Shown one piece after another: positions 9,455 to 17,767 of a stretch of 64,000 nucleotides of DNA. The notes under the pieces are model-generated. The model ran no database searches, was not told the origin of the DNA, and saw nothing but the letters and a program-made list of their open reading frames with translations. A program made the position numbers and the translations under genes. Source of the stretch: CAVWQV01 sp963757115 (lineage in GTDB: Bacteria > Pseudomonadota > Alphaproteobacteria > Acetobacterales > Acetobacteraceae); NCBI GenBank assembly GCA_963757115.1, contig CAVWQV010000006.1, positions 372,001 through 436,000 on the forward strand, given 5' to 3'. Position 1 is the first letter of the stretch. Each line of letters starts with the position of its first letter.

Positions 9455-10449
9455 CACGCCAGTTCCTTCGCCCAGGCCTCGCGCACGGCCGCAAGATGAT
9501 CGACGGGAGCGGCGAGGAGTTGGCGCGCGGCGCGGCGCACGCGGTCCTTGTCGCGCTCGTCGGTGATGTACTCGACTGGGCTCTTGCCATCCACCCGCGC
9601 CAGCAACAGCCCCGGCAGCAGCCGGGAGGCCCGCGTTTCGAGGCCGTCGCGTTCCTCCCAGTCGACCATTTGCAGATAGGCCCCGGCAAGCGCCCCGAAG
9701 CAATCGAGGAAGCGCGCGCTCGCCCCGGGCGTCCAGAGGCACTTCAACAGGAGGTGATTGAGGCAGAACGCGAGATCGAACGCCGGATCGCCCCACCATG
9801 CGCACTCGGCGTCGAGAAACACGGGTCCGGCGGGTCCGACCAGGATGTTCTTCGGGCTGACGTCGCCATGCACCAGGGCGCGCTTGGTTCGGGCCGTGGT
9901 GGCCGCGAGCGCGTGAAGGGCATCGGCCCGGTCCGGATGGGCACGGGCGGCGGCGAGCAGATAGGGTTCGATCCGGATCGAGTGGAATATGGCGTCCGTG
10001 GGAAAGGCCGCCGCAGTGGTGGGATCGGCGGCGGTCGCGGCGTGGATGCCGCAAAGCGAGCGGCCAACGGCCGCGGCAAACGTAGGGTCGGCCATGCCAT
10101 CCCGGAGCTTAGCCTTCCAAAGCGGGTAGCGGGCGGGATCAAGATACGCCATCGCCAGCGAGCCGGTCGCCTCGTCATGCCCGAGCAGTTCCGGCGCGAC
10201 GCCAGGGACGGCGGCGTTCGCTCGGGCCATCCAGCCTGCCTCGTAGCGATTGCGCAGAACGGGGGCTTGCCAATCCGCGGCCACCCGAAGCTTCGGGAGG
10301 GCGCGCTTGACGCAGACCGGTCCCGAGGGGAGGTCGACGCGCCAGATGTCGGAGGAAACGCCTCCCGTCAGGGGTTCGCCCGCCGCCTCGCCGGCAAGCA
10401 GGCCCATTCTCCGAATAGCCTCCAAAAGTTCCGCCGGAACCGGTTTCAT
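9454..10449 (-). CDS. Aminoglycoside phosphotransferase-fold small-molecule kinase
   Basis: A 331-residue kinase of the APH/choline-kinase fold. The ATP-site N-lobe contains LTGGVSSDIWRVDL and PVCVKRALPKLRV. The catalytic loop is LVHGDVSPKNILV (HGDxxxxN) and the metal-binding segment is LDAECAWWGDPAFDLAF. The VKRALPKLRV stretch is reminiscent of methylthioribose kinase-like members rather than antibiotic-resistance enzymes. I chose the ATG giving MKPVPAELLEAIRRMG; a longer in-frame reading exists but lacks support. It is the first gene of the cassette and is coupled to the enolase-like gene, so it probably phosphorylates the metabolite that enters that pathway. The exact substrate is unknown. 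Confidence 0.85.
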   Translation of the reverse strand: MKPVPAELLEAIRRMGLLAGEAAGEPLTGGVSSDIWRVDLPSGPVCVKRALPKLRVAADWQAPVLRNRYEAGWMARANAAVPGVAPELLGHDEATGSLAMAYLDPARYPLWKAKLRDGMADPTFAAAVGRSLCGIHAATAADPTTAAAFPTDAIFHSIRIEPYLLAAARAHPDRADALHALAATTARTKRALVHGDVSPKNILVGPAGPVFLDAECAWWGDPAFDLAFCLNHLLLKCLWTPGASARFLDCFGALAGAYLQMVDWEERDGLETRASRLLPGLLLARVDGKSPVEYITDERDKDRVRRAARQLLAAPVDHLAAVREAWAKELA

Positions 10450-10507
10450 TCCACGGTTGTTCCTGCCGATTAACGCTTTCTTAACGGATCGGGCGCAGTA
10501 TGTTCCT

Positions 10508-10723
10508 ATGAAAGCAGCCAACCCCTTCATCTCGCGCTTCCTCTCCAGGGTGCCTAAGGAGATCGCCGGCAGCTTCACGGCCGATCAGCTGCAGGCCGTG
10601 CAGCGGGCTTTTGGAATGCGCTACGTGATGGACCACTCGGTGGACATGCGGCGCACCGTCCGGCTGCCTTGGGGACGCTTCTACGTCGTTTTCCTCGCCG
10701 GTCGCGACCAGCGCGGGGCCTGA
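10508..10723 (+). CDS. Small conserved-looking protein of unknown function (71 residues)
   Basis: A compact 71-residue ORF divergent from the kinase gene. It reads MKAANPFISRFLSRVPKEIA and ends with VRLPWGRFYVVFLAGRDQRG. The central part (SFTADQLQAVQRAFGMRY) looks like an amphipathic helix. The balanced composition and the Arg-Leu-Pro-Trp-Gly-Arg block suggest a real protein. I do not recognise the family. It ends 20 nt before the convergent substrate-binding-protein gene. Confidence 0.6.
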   Translation: MKAANPFISRFLSRVPKEIAGSFTADQLQAVQRAFGMRYVMDHSVDMRRTVRLPWGRFYVVFLAGRDQRGA

Positions 10724-10743
10724 GGCGGCGGGAACCGGCTGTT

Positions 10744-11988
10744 TCAGGTGCTCAGCATGGGACACTTGCCCAGGTCCAGAGGCCGGAACGCTTCCCCGGC
10801 CGGGACCGTGCGACGGAGCTTGTAGTAGTCCCATGGCCCTCGAGAGTCGGCCGGCGCCTTGACCTCGAACAGGTGCATATCGTGGATCACTCGGCCGTCG
10901 GGACGGATCGCACTTCTGCCGTAGATCGAGTCCTGGATCGGGATGTCGCGCATGCGCGCGATCACCTCCCGCCCGCTTGCCTTGGCCCGCTCGGCCCCCA
11001 TCGCGGCCACCGTTTTCAGGTAATGGGTGACGGCCGAGTATTGGCCGCCCTGAGCGGAGTTCGGCATCGCGCCCGTCGGCATACGGGCGGCGAAACGACG
11101 CCCGAACGCCCGGGTGTCGTCGTTCAAGTCCCAGTAGTAGGGCTCGGTCAGCGCAACACCCTGCGCCGCTTCGAGCCCGATGCCGTGCACGTCGTTGATG
11201 AGCAGCAACATGCCGGCAACCGTTTGGCCGCCCTTGCGGATGCCGAACTCAGCCGCCTGCTTGATGCAGTTGACCGAATCGCTACCACCGTTGGCGAGCC
11301 CGATCACCTTGGCACCGCTGGCGCGGGCCTGGACGAGAAACGCTGAGAAATCGGTGGTTCCCGGAAACGGGTGCTGCGCCTCTCCCAGCACCTTGCCTCC
11401 GCCTGCGGTGACGAAGGATGCACTATCTCGCTCGAGCGAGTGGCCGAACGCGTAGTCGGCCGTAATGAAGAACCAGCTGTTGCCGCCTTCCTTGACCAAG
11501 CTGTCCACGGTGGCGTGAGGCATCGACCACGTATCGTAAGCCCAATGAAGGTGGTTCGGTCCGCAATGCGGGCCGGTAAGGTCCGCCGACGCCGCGCCGG
11601 TGAAGATCGCCAGCTTGTCGCGCTGCTTGGCAAGCTCGCCGATGCCGAACGCTGCCGAGGAAAGTGGCACGTCAGTCAGCAGGTCCACGCCCGCGTTGTT
11701 GAACCAGTCGCCGGCAATTGAAAGTGCCACGTCCGGCTTGAGCTGCAGATCGGCCGACAGGAGTTCCACCGCGAAGGGCGGCTTGGTTTGCCTGAAATCC
11801 TCGATGGCGAGCCGCGTCGCGAGCACCGAGCCCGGGCCGGTATTGGCCGAATACGCGCCGCCCATGTCGGTGAGGACCCCAATGCGGACGGTGGGCTGCT
11901 CCGCGCGCGCCCGCCGCGGGAGCGCCAGCGCGGCGCTTGTCGCCAAGCCCGACGCCACGAGTGTTCTGCGGCTGACGCGTTCGCCCAT
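10744..11988 (-). CDS. ABC transporter substrate-binding protein (branched-chain amino acid type, type 1 periplasmic binding protein)
   Basis: This 414-residue exported binding protein belongs to the Leu/Ile/Val-binding (Peripla_BP_6) group. A twin-arginine-like leader, RVSRRTLVASGLATSAALAL, ends at an AxA site (RARA) near residue 29. Mature features are VRIGVLTDMGGAYSANTGPG and NSWFFITADYAFGHSLERD. The start has a good ribosome site (GGAGGAACCTGG). No permease or ATPase genes are adjacent, so it is an orphan binding component that must use transporters encoded elsewhere. The ligand cannot be predicted; the divergent members of this family often bind aromatic or short-chain acids. Confidence 0.88.
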   Translation of the reverse strand: MGERVSRRTLVASGLATSAALALPRRARAEQPTVRIGVLTDMGGAYSANTGPGSVLATRLAIEDFRQTKPPFAVELLSADLQLKPDVALSIAGDWFNNAGVDLLTDVPLSSAAFGIGELAKQRDKLAIFTGAASADLTGPHCGPNHLHWAYDTWSMPHATVDSLVKEGGNSWFFITADYAFGHSLERDSASFVTAGGGKVLGEAQHPFPGTTDFSAFLVQARASGAKVIGLANGGSDSVNCIKQAAEFGIRKGGQTVAGMLLLINDVHGIGLEAAQGVALTEPYYWDLNDDTRAFGRRFAARMPTGAMPNSAQGGQYSAVTHYLKTVAAMGAERAKASGREVIARMRDIPIQDSIYGRSAIRPDGRVIHDMHLFEVKAPADSRGPWDYYKLRRTVPAGEAFRPLDLGKCPMLST

Positions 11989-12387
11989 CCAGGTTCCTCC
12001 AGCTACGATCTTGTCTTCGACCGTTCCGCTTCGGCAGTGTGAAGCGTTGCCGCGCCGGACGCCAGATGGAGGTGATCAGCCGATGCGGCGCCACGGCATG
12101 AGGGTGTCCGGCAGTTGCTGGAAGGCGGCATAGATCCTCGCGCTTACCGAACATCGGTTCGAGTGGGTGTGGAGACGGACAGCAACGCCGGTGAGACCCG
12201 CAAAGCCCGAGTTCTGGCCCTCACCCCAGCGGCAAGGTGCCCACGTTCATCCTGAGCGACGCCTCGCGCTGACGTGGGGCGACATGCTGACCGTTTACGA
12301 ACCTTCGTCGCGGACCTCGCATCGCGCGAAGTTCACTGGCAGAGTCTCCGACAAGCGTGGCGGGACCGCGAAGGGAGGAGCAGTACG
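11989..12387. other. 399-nt intergenic region, no convincing gene
   Basis: Divergent region between the binding-protein gene and the SCP2-like gene. Short frames are present (one runs from about 12110 to 12260) but none has a ribosome site plus a recognisable sequence. It probably carries both promoters. The right end contains the GGGAGGAGCAG ribosome site of the next gene. Confidence 0.4.
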
Positions 12388-12783
12388 ATGGAAACAGCGG
12401 TGATGCTGCCGGTGGATGCTATCCGCCGAGGTCTCGAGGCCGATCGCGAATGGTCCCTTGCCGCACGGTTTTGGTCTGCCCGGATCCGCTTCTTTGTCGG
12501 TCGGGATCAGTACTTCATGCGGGTCGAGAACGGCCGTGTGGAGGAGTTCAAAGCGGGGACTGAAGGCTTCGATGCATATAACATTGATATCGGCGGCTCG
12601 CCAGAATCATGGCGGGAACTACTCAAGGAAGTACCTCGGCCGTACTACCACGATTTTCTGCCAGCGCAGGTACATCACGGGTTCACGTGCGGAGGAGATC
12701 TTGAATCTCTTTACGCTTACTACGGTGCGGTCAGTCGGATTCTGGCGGTGATGCGCCAATGTGCCGTCGAATCGTGTGCTTGA
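12388..12783 (+). CDS. SCP2-like small protein paired with alpha/beta hydrolase
   Basis: A 131-residue protein starting METAVMLPVDAIRRGLEA. The segment WSLAARFWSARIRFFVG, the block PESWRELLKEVPRPYYHDF and a C-terminal helix (LESLYAYYGAVSRILAVM) resemble SCP2 sterol-carrier-like proteins that bind hydrophobic ligands. That assignment is by general look rather than a firm motif. The start is fixed by GGGAGGAGCAGTACG before ATG. The hydrolase gene begins 14 nt after its stop, so the two form an operon. Base composition is clearly lower in GC than the flanking genes, suggesting acquisition. Confidence 0.6.
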   Translation: METAVMLPVDAIRRGLEADREWSLAARFWSARIRFFVGRDQYFMRVENGRVEEFKAGTEGFDAYNIDIGGSPESWRELLKEVPRPYYHDFLPAQVHHGFTCGGDLESLYAYYGAVSRILAVMRQCAVESCA

Positions 12784-12797
12784 CGCGGGAGGAAGCG

Positions 12798-13655
12798 ATG
12801 GCTCGTTTTGCAGATATCAAGGCTGGATATGTGTATCTCTCCGTCGACGGAATTGAGTATCGCGTCTTCGTTGAGCAGGCAGGTCAGGGGATTCCGGTTC
12901 TGCTGCAACACACGGCTGGATCAGATGCCCGCCAGTGGCGGCATCTCCTTGAGGATCCCGAGATCACTCGGAACTTTCATTTGATCGCCTATGATCTGCC
13001 ATATCACGGGAAGTCGATTCCACCGCTTTCGGTCAGGTATTGGGAGCAGGAGTACAAGCTGACCAAGGCTTGGTTCATGCAGTTCGTGGTGACGCTTGCC
13101 CACGAGTTGGAGCTGGATCATCCGATCTACATGGGATGTTCGATGGGCGGCCATCTCGCTCCGGACCTTGCGCTGGACTACCCGACTGAGTTCCGTGCCG
13201 TAATCGGGATTGAGGCGACTGCGCAGAGTCACGGGTCTGATCAGCTTCTCCCGTATTTCTGGCATCCACGCCTTTCGAACGAGAGCAAGCCGGCGATGAT
13301 GCACACGCTTTGTGCGCCTATGTCGCCCGAGGTGTACCGGCGCGAAACTATCTGGTGCTACAGCCAGGGCGCGCCCGCTGTGTTCAAAGGTGATCTCCAC
13401 TATTATAGTGTGGAGCACGATTTAACGGAGACGGCCAAGCATATCGATACCAGCAAGGTCGATGTCTACATTCTGAACGCTGACTACGACTGGTCTGGGT
13501 ACGTCGAGGCGGGGCGAGCGCTTGCGGCCGAGATCAAGGGGGCTTCATGGACCAGGATGGAAGCGCTTGGGCACTTCCCGATGTCGGAGAACCCCGATCT
13601 GTTCAAGACATACCTAATGCCGATCCTCGAAGAGATCAGGACGAAGACTGCATAG
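12798..13655 (+). CDS. Alpha/beta hydrolase fold protein
   Basis: A 285-residue hydrolase. The oxyanion region is VLLQHTAGSDARQWRHLLED, the strand FHLIAYDLPYHGKS is typical, the nucleophile is the Ser of GCSMGGHLA, the acid is in ILNADYDWSG and the His in EALGHFPMSENP. The start ATG (MARFADIKAGYVYL) follows GGGAGGAAGCG. There is no signal peptide, so it is cytoplasmic. It shares an operon and low GC with the preceding SCP2-like gene, suggesting joint action on a hydrophobic ester or lactone. The substrate is unknown. Confidence 0.88.
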   Translation: MARFADIKAGYVYLSVDGIEYRVFVEQAGQGIPVLLQHTAGSDARQWRHLLEDPEITRNFHLIAYDLPYHGKSIPPLSVRYWEQEYKLTKAWFMQFVVTLAHELELDHPIYMGCSMGGHLAPDLALDYPTEFRAVIGIEATAQSHGSDQLLPYFWHPRLSNESKPAMMHTLCAPMSPEVYRRETIWCYSQGAPAVFKGDLHYYSVEHDLTETAKHIDTSKVDVYILNADYDWSGYVEAGRALAAEIKGASWTRMEALGHFPMSENPDLFKTYLMPILEEIRTKTA

Positions 13656-13701
13656 CGCCTGGATCGTCGTATGGGCGCCCGCCACTTTGGCACGCTTCGG
13701 T

Positions 13702-14073
13702 TCACGTCGGCACGCAGGGAAACGCCGCTGAAAGATAGGACAGGACGAGCGCGTGCACGTCGCGCTGCCGCGTTTCGGGATGCGCTTTTAATCCCGTTTG
13801 CACCACGGCAACGATTTCCGACCAGGTGGTTTCCTGCCGGAAACACACCGGGTCGGACACTGTGTAGGATGCGCCCGTCTTCTGGTCCCGCATGACGGCC
13901 TGGGTCAGCAGGATGATCTCCTTCTCACACCCGTAGTGCTCGCACACCCAAAGCAGGTCGTCTCCCGAAGCGCTCTGCGCCCGCGCAGTTCCGGGCGCCG
14001 CGGCGAGCCCGAGGCTTGCAACGGCTACGAGGAGGCCAAGACGAATGAGGCAGCCTTGCCGGTGTGCCCGCAC
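13702..14073 (-). CDS. Rap1a/Tai-like secreted small protein
   Basis: A 123-residue exported protein beginning at GTG. Its signal peptide runs through LGLLVAVASLGLAAAP to an ARA cleavage site near residue 32. The mature part has four Cys (WVCEHYGCEK, DPVCF, AFPC) and the pattern C-F, a central helix EIVAVVQTGLKAHPETRQR, then ALVLSYLSAAFPC. This matches the Rap1a/Tai family, some of whose members are immunity proteins for type VI effectors. No effector or type VI gene is adjacent, so an immunity role is not supported here. Confidence 0.65.
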   Translation of the reverse strand: MRAHRQGCLIRLGLLVAVASLGLAAAPGTARAQSASGDDLLWVCEHYGCEKEIILLTQAVMRDQKTGASYTVSDPVCFRQETTWSEIVAVVQTGLKAHPETRQRDVHALVLSYLSAAFPCVPT

Positions 14074-14251
14074 TCTTGCGCCCTTTCAGATATTCAAAGA
14101 CTTACGCACTTATATTGCGGGGCGTTCCTGATCACGTTGTCGATGGCCCTGCGCCGGCGCCTTGCCTGCGCTATCAACAACGAGACGCGGCCGGCCCCAG
14201 GGCTGGTCCGCGCGACTTCTAGAGTCGCTTCCCGAACGAGCCAATGTTTGC

Positions 14252-14602
14252 TCATGAATGAGCCAGGATGTTCACCAGCCGCCCGAACGGGTCGCGGACA
14301 TAGAAGCGTGTCACACCCCATGGCTCCGTTACGGGGCCATACTCGACCCTGAAACCGGCCGCCTCGAGCTTCCGGTGAACATCGGCAAGGTCGTCCACCT
14401 CGACGGAAATGTCGGGCACCGGGGTTCCCGAGCCGCCCTCGGTCGCCACGCTGATCTGCGGCACGGCCTGGCTTTCGGCCGCGAAGGTGATGATCCATCC
14501 GAGGTCCATCGCTACGGCCATTCCAAGCGCGTCGCCGTAGAACGCCCTCGCGGCGTCGATCCGTTCGGCGGCGATGTTCGCAACGATGCGTCTTACGGCC
14601 AT
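14252..14602 (-). CDS. VOC superfamily (glyoxalase/bleomycin resistance-like) protein
   Basis: A 116-residue single vicinal-oxygen-chelate domain, MAVRRIVANIAAERIDAARA, with the typical YGDALGMAVAMDLGWI and C-terminal PWGVTRFYVRDPFGRLVNIL (metal-ligand-type Glu/aromatic region). It probably dimerises and acts on or binds a small ligand. The start follows GGTGGTAAC; an upstream extension exists in frame but lacks family similarity. It is divergent from the dioxygenase gene. Confidence 0.8.
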   Translation of the reverse strand: MAVRRIVANIAAERIDAARAFYGDALGMAVAMDLGWIITFAAESQAVPQISVATEGGSGTPVPDISVEVDDLADVHRKLEAAGFRVEYGPVTEPWGVTRFYVRDPFGRLVNILAHS

Positions 14603-14745
14603 GTTACCACCAAGATGCCATCCGCCGTCGAGGCTACTGGGTGCCGTGCGCCAAGGCGATATGGGTCCCATCCGGGTGAACGGCCATCCCGCAATTGGCG
14701 CGAGGGGTCGCCGGCGCTACGGTCGGCTATTCGAGGATGTGCGGC

Positions 14746-15570
14746 ATGAGCTACGACGAGATCGATGTAAGGCCGCTAACACCGCGGATCGGGGCGGAGA
14801 TCGCGGGAGTGGACCTGCGCGAGGTGAGCCCAAGCCAGGTCGCCGCCGTCCGCGCCGCCCTACTCGAGCATCAGGTCATCTTCTTCCGTGATCAACAGCT
14901 CGACCTCGACAGCCACAAGGCATTCGGCCGGAAATTCGGGGATTTGCACGTCCACCCCGGCGCGCCCGGAGCCGAGGGACACCCGGAAGTGATGCCCGTC
15001 TATGCGGACGCGCACTCCACGTACATCGCAGGTGAAAGCTGGCATTCGGACGTTTCCTGCGATCCGGAGCCGCCGATGGGCAGCATTCTGCATTTGCGCG
15101 TGGTGCCACCGGTCGGGGGCGACACGCTGTTCGCCAGCATGTATGCGGCTTACGACGCGCTTTCGCCACGCATGAAGGCCTATCTCGAAGGCCTCACCGC
15201 GATCCATGACGGCGAGCCGTATTATCGCGGGCGCTACGCGGACAGAGGCGTGGACGACCGCGGCAAGACCTACCCCCGCGCGGTCCATCCCGTGGTGCGA
15301 ACCCATCCGGAGACCGGGCGGCAGGCGCTCTACGTCAACCGCATGTTCACGACCAAAATCAACGATGTGAGCCGTGAGGAGGGCGAGGCGATCCTGGCGT
15401 ACCTCGTCGGCCATTGCGCCCGCCCCGAGTTCCAGATGCGGTTCCGCTGGCAGGCTGACAGCGTAGCCTTCTGGGACAACCGATGCGTCCAGCATCAGGC
15501 GCTGTGGGACTACTTTCCCGCCACCCGCTCGGGGTTCCGGGTCACGGTGAAGGGCGACAAGCCAGTCTAG
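14746..15570 (+). CDS. TauD/TfdA-family Fe(II)/2-oxoglutarate-dependent dioxygenase
   Basis: A 274-residue non-haem iron dioxygenase. The metal triad is the HxD of SWHSDVSCDPEPP and the distal His of RCVQHQALWDY; the 2-oxoglutarate Arg is in TRSGFRVTV. N-terminal VRPLTPRIGAEIAGVDLREV and LLEHQVIFFRDQQLD are typical of TauD-type enzymes, which hydroxylate taurine, alkyl sulfates or aryloxyacids. An ATG three codons upstream (MCG) is an alternative start. No sulfonate transport genes are adjacent, so the substrate is open. Confidence 0.9.
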   Translation: MSYDEIDVRPLTPRIGAEIAGVDLREVSPSQVAAVRAALLEHQVIFFRDQQLDLDSHKAFGRKFGDLHVHPGAPGAEGHPEVMPVYADAHSTYIAGESWHSDVSCDPEPPMGSILHLRVVPPVGGDTLFASMYAAYDALSPRMKAYLEGLTAIHDGEPYYRGRYADRGVDDRGKTYPRAVHPVVRTHPETGRQALYVNRMFTTKINDVSREEGEAILAYLVGHCARPEFQMRFRWQADSVAFWDNRCVQHQALWDYFPATRSGFRVTVKGDKPV

Positions 15571-15890
15571 CCGGGCTGGGTCGCGCCACGTTGGCCCGAC
15601 GCACCGGCTGATCCCTCCCAACAGAGCGGTGACAGCACGCTAACGCGGGGCGGTCCGCATGCTCAGATCTGCTCGGGCTGGGCGAAGCCCATTGGCCGCC
15701 GCACGCCATCATCTTAGCTCGTGACGGGTGCGGTATTTTTAGTTTGCCACTTCCGGCGAAATAAGCAGAATTGGGCTGGTTGGTCGATCCACGCCAACCC
15801 ATCCTGGTCGCTGCGGTGCTGCGCCGCTAGTCGAACCGAGGCTCTGGCCAGTCCTGTCCGGAACGTTCCGGTCTCATCGGAGGCGAGCGA
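15571..15890. other. 320-nt intergenic region, nothing recognised
   Basis: Between the dioxygenase and RlpA genes. It contains short AT-richer patches (GGTATTTTTAGTTTGCC near 15732) that could belong to a promoter, but I cannot assign -35/-10 boxes or a coding frame. The ribosome site of the next gene (GGAGGCGAGCGA) is at the right end. Confidence 0.4.
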
Positions 15891-16394
15891 TTGAGCCTGT
15901 ATTGCCCGGCGCCTGCCGTCGCTGAACTTTACTCATGTTTCGGCGGAAAATTTTCCTTGACGCGACGGTGTCTATTGCCGTTGCTCGATCGTCGGGGACG
16001 GACACTGCGGCGTTTCGCCGCTCAGGCGATCCGTTTGGCCGTGATGACGGCGGCCCTCGACCTCGTCGTGACCGCGCCCGCTCGCGCGGATGGAGACGTC
16101 GCGTCGGGCTGGCGGCAACGCGGTGTCGCCTCCTTCTATGCGGATTTCTGGCAGGGTCGGCGAACGGCGAGCGGCGAGCGGTTCGACAATGACGCTTTGA
16201 CGGCGGCGCATCCGTGGCTGCCCTTCGGCACCCGTGTCAGGGTGCTCGCGGAGGGATCCGGACAGGCGGTGGTGGTCACAATAACCGACCGGATGCCCCC
16301 GCAACGCCGGATCATCGACCTGTCGCAGCGGGCCGCTCGCGCGCTTGGGATGATGCGGCAGGGCACCGCGGCCGTCACCCTCGTGACGGAGTAG
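15891..16394 (+). CDS. rlpA: RlpA-like double-psi beta-barrel septal protein
   Basis: A 167-residue exported protein with a C-terminal RlpA/DPBB domain: GVASFYADFWQGRRTASGER, LTAAHPWLPFGTRVRVL and VVVTITDRMPPQRRIIDLSQ, ending AARALGMMRQGTAAVTLV. RlpA proteins are septal-ring or peptidoglycan-associated lytic transglycosylases. The hydrophobic segment around residues 42-62 with a following ARA site acts as a late signal peptide. The start is TTG, selected by GGAGGCGAGCGA. There is no SPOR domain, so this is the short form. Confidence 0.85.
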   Translation: MSLYCPAPAVAELYSCFGGKFSLTRRCLLPLLDRRGRTLRRFAAQAIRLAVMTAALDLVVTAPARADGDVASGWRQRGVASFYADFWQGRRTASGERFDNDALTAAHPWLPFGTRVRVLAEGSGQAVVVTITDRMPPQRRIIDLSQRAARALGMMRQGTAAVTLVTE

Positions 16395-16438
16395 CCGCCA
16401 GGAAGGCATGATGGCGCCCTGCCACAAGGGGAGCTGTT

Positions 16439-17767
16439 ATGGGGTGGGATGCACAGGGCCTGGAGATCACGACCAACTCTGCGACTGCCGAGCGCGCATT
16501 CGACGACCTGATCGGCGGTTATGTCGCCCATCGGGCCGATATGCCCGGACGGCTCGCGCGGCTGTTGGAAGCGGATCCCGGCTTTGGGCTTGCCCACTGT
16601 CTCAAGGGCTACTTCACGATGCTCTCGTTGCGGGCAAGCGCGAAGCCCGTCGCGGCGGATGCGGCGGGCTGTGCCGAACGGCACATGGCGGGCGCTACAG
16701 CACGGGAGCGCGCGCATCTCGCGGCCCTCAAACACTGGGTCGGAGGCGACCTCAGTCGCGCGGTGGGCGTCTGGAACCAGATCCTGGCCGAGCACCCGCG
16801 CGACGTGGTCGCGTTCCGCATGGCCCATTTTATCGATTTCTGGCGCGGCCGACCGGACCTGATGCTCGCCTCCGCAGAACAGGTGATGCCGCACTGGACC
16901 GAGGACGTTCCGGGCTACGTCTCGTTGCTCGCTTGCCGCTGCTTCGCGCTGGAGGAATGCGGCCTCTACATCCCGGCCGAGGCGGTGGGCCGCGAGGCGA
17001 TCGAGCGGGACCCGACCGACCTTTGGGCGGCCCACGGCGTCGCGCACGTCATGGAGATGCAGGGCCGCCGGTCGGAGGGGCTCGCCTGGCTCGCGGCGCT
17101 CGCCCCCAATTGGGACGGGGCCAACAACCTCATGCACCATCTCTGGTGGCATGCTGCCATGTTTCATCTGGAGAAGCGCGAATTCGAGGAGGTGCTGCAT
17201 CTCTACGACAAGCGCTTTCGCGACTTGTCATCCCGCCTCACCGAGGTGACTCCCGATCTGTTCATCGACATGCAGAACGCCGCCTCCATTCTGTTCCGGC
17301 TGGAGCGGCAGGGGGTCGATGTGGGCGACCGCTGGACGGAGCTCGCCGACAAGGCGGAGGCGCGCGTCGGCGATACGGTTTCGGGTTTCACCTTGCCGCA
17401 CTGGATGATGGCGCTGGCGGCGACCGGCCGCGATGGGGCGGCTTCGCGAATGCTCGGGGCGGTGCGACAGGCGCCGGACCCGCTGGTGCGCGTGGTGGCG
17501 GCCCCGATCTGCGAGGCGGTGCTGCTGCATCGTCGCGGGCAGCCTGCCGCCGCGGTATCGGCGATGCGGCCGGTGCTGGGCGAAATGCATCGCCTGGGCG
17601 GAAGCCACGCGCAGCAGGACGTGCTCGAACAGTTGTTTCTTGACGCCGCAGTCAAGGCGGCGCTTCCCGCCGACGTGTCACTGCTGCTCGAGCGCGTCGC
17701 TGGGCGCTACCCGGTGCCGCCGCATCGCCGGATCGGCTATGCGGAGGCGGCGTCGCAATGGCACTGA
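16439..17767 (+). CDS. Tetratricopeptide repeat protein 38 (TTC38)-like
   Basis: A 442-residue cytoplasmic protein with the length and landmarks of the TTC38 family: MGWDAQGLEITTNSATAERA, an AFDDLIGGYVAHRADMPG segment, and helical repeats including HVMEMQGRRSEGLAWL and NLMHHLWWHAAMFHLEKREF. These TPR-like proteins have no assigned biochemical role. The start ATG follows GGGGAGCTGTT. Its last ten bases contain the start of the sugar dehydrogenase gene, so the two are translationally linked. Confidence 0.8.
   Translation: MGWDAQGLEITTNSATAERAFDDLIGGYVAHRADMPGRLARLLEADPGFGLAHCLKGYFTMLSLRASAKPVAADAAGCAERHMAGATARERAHLAALKHWVGGDLSRAVGVWNQILAEHPRDVVAFRMAHFIDFWRGRPDLMLASAEQVMPHWTEDVPGYVSLLACRCFALEECGLYIPAEAVGREAIERDPTDLWAAHGVAHVMEMQGRRSEGLAWLAALAPNWDGANNLMHHLWWHAAMFHLEKREFEEVLHLYDKRFRDLSSRLTEVTPDLFIDMQNAASILFRLERQGVDVGDRWTELADKAEARVGDTVSGFTLPHWMMALAATGRDGAASRMLGAVRQAPDPLVRVVAAPICEAVLLHRRGQPAAAVSAMRPVLGEMHRLGGSHAQQDVLEQLFLDAAVKAALPADVSLLLERVAGRYPVPPHRRIGYAEAASQWH

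Noticed and set aside
9454..10449. Aminoglycoside resistance
   Set aside because: Only the fold is shared; it sits in a metabolic cassette and its N-lobe looks like a metabolite kinase.
11989..12387. Possible small gene near 12110-12260
   Set aside because: No ribosome site or recognisable sequence; composition is intergenic-like.
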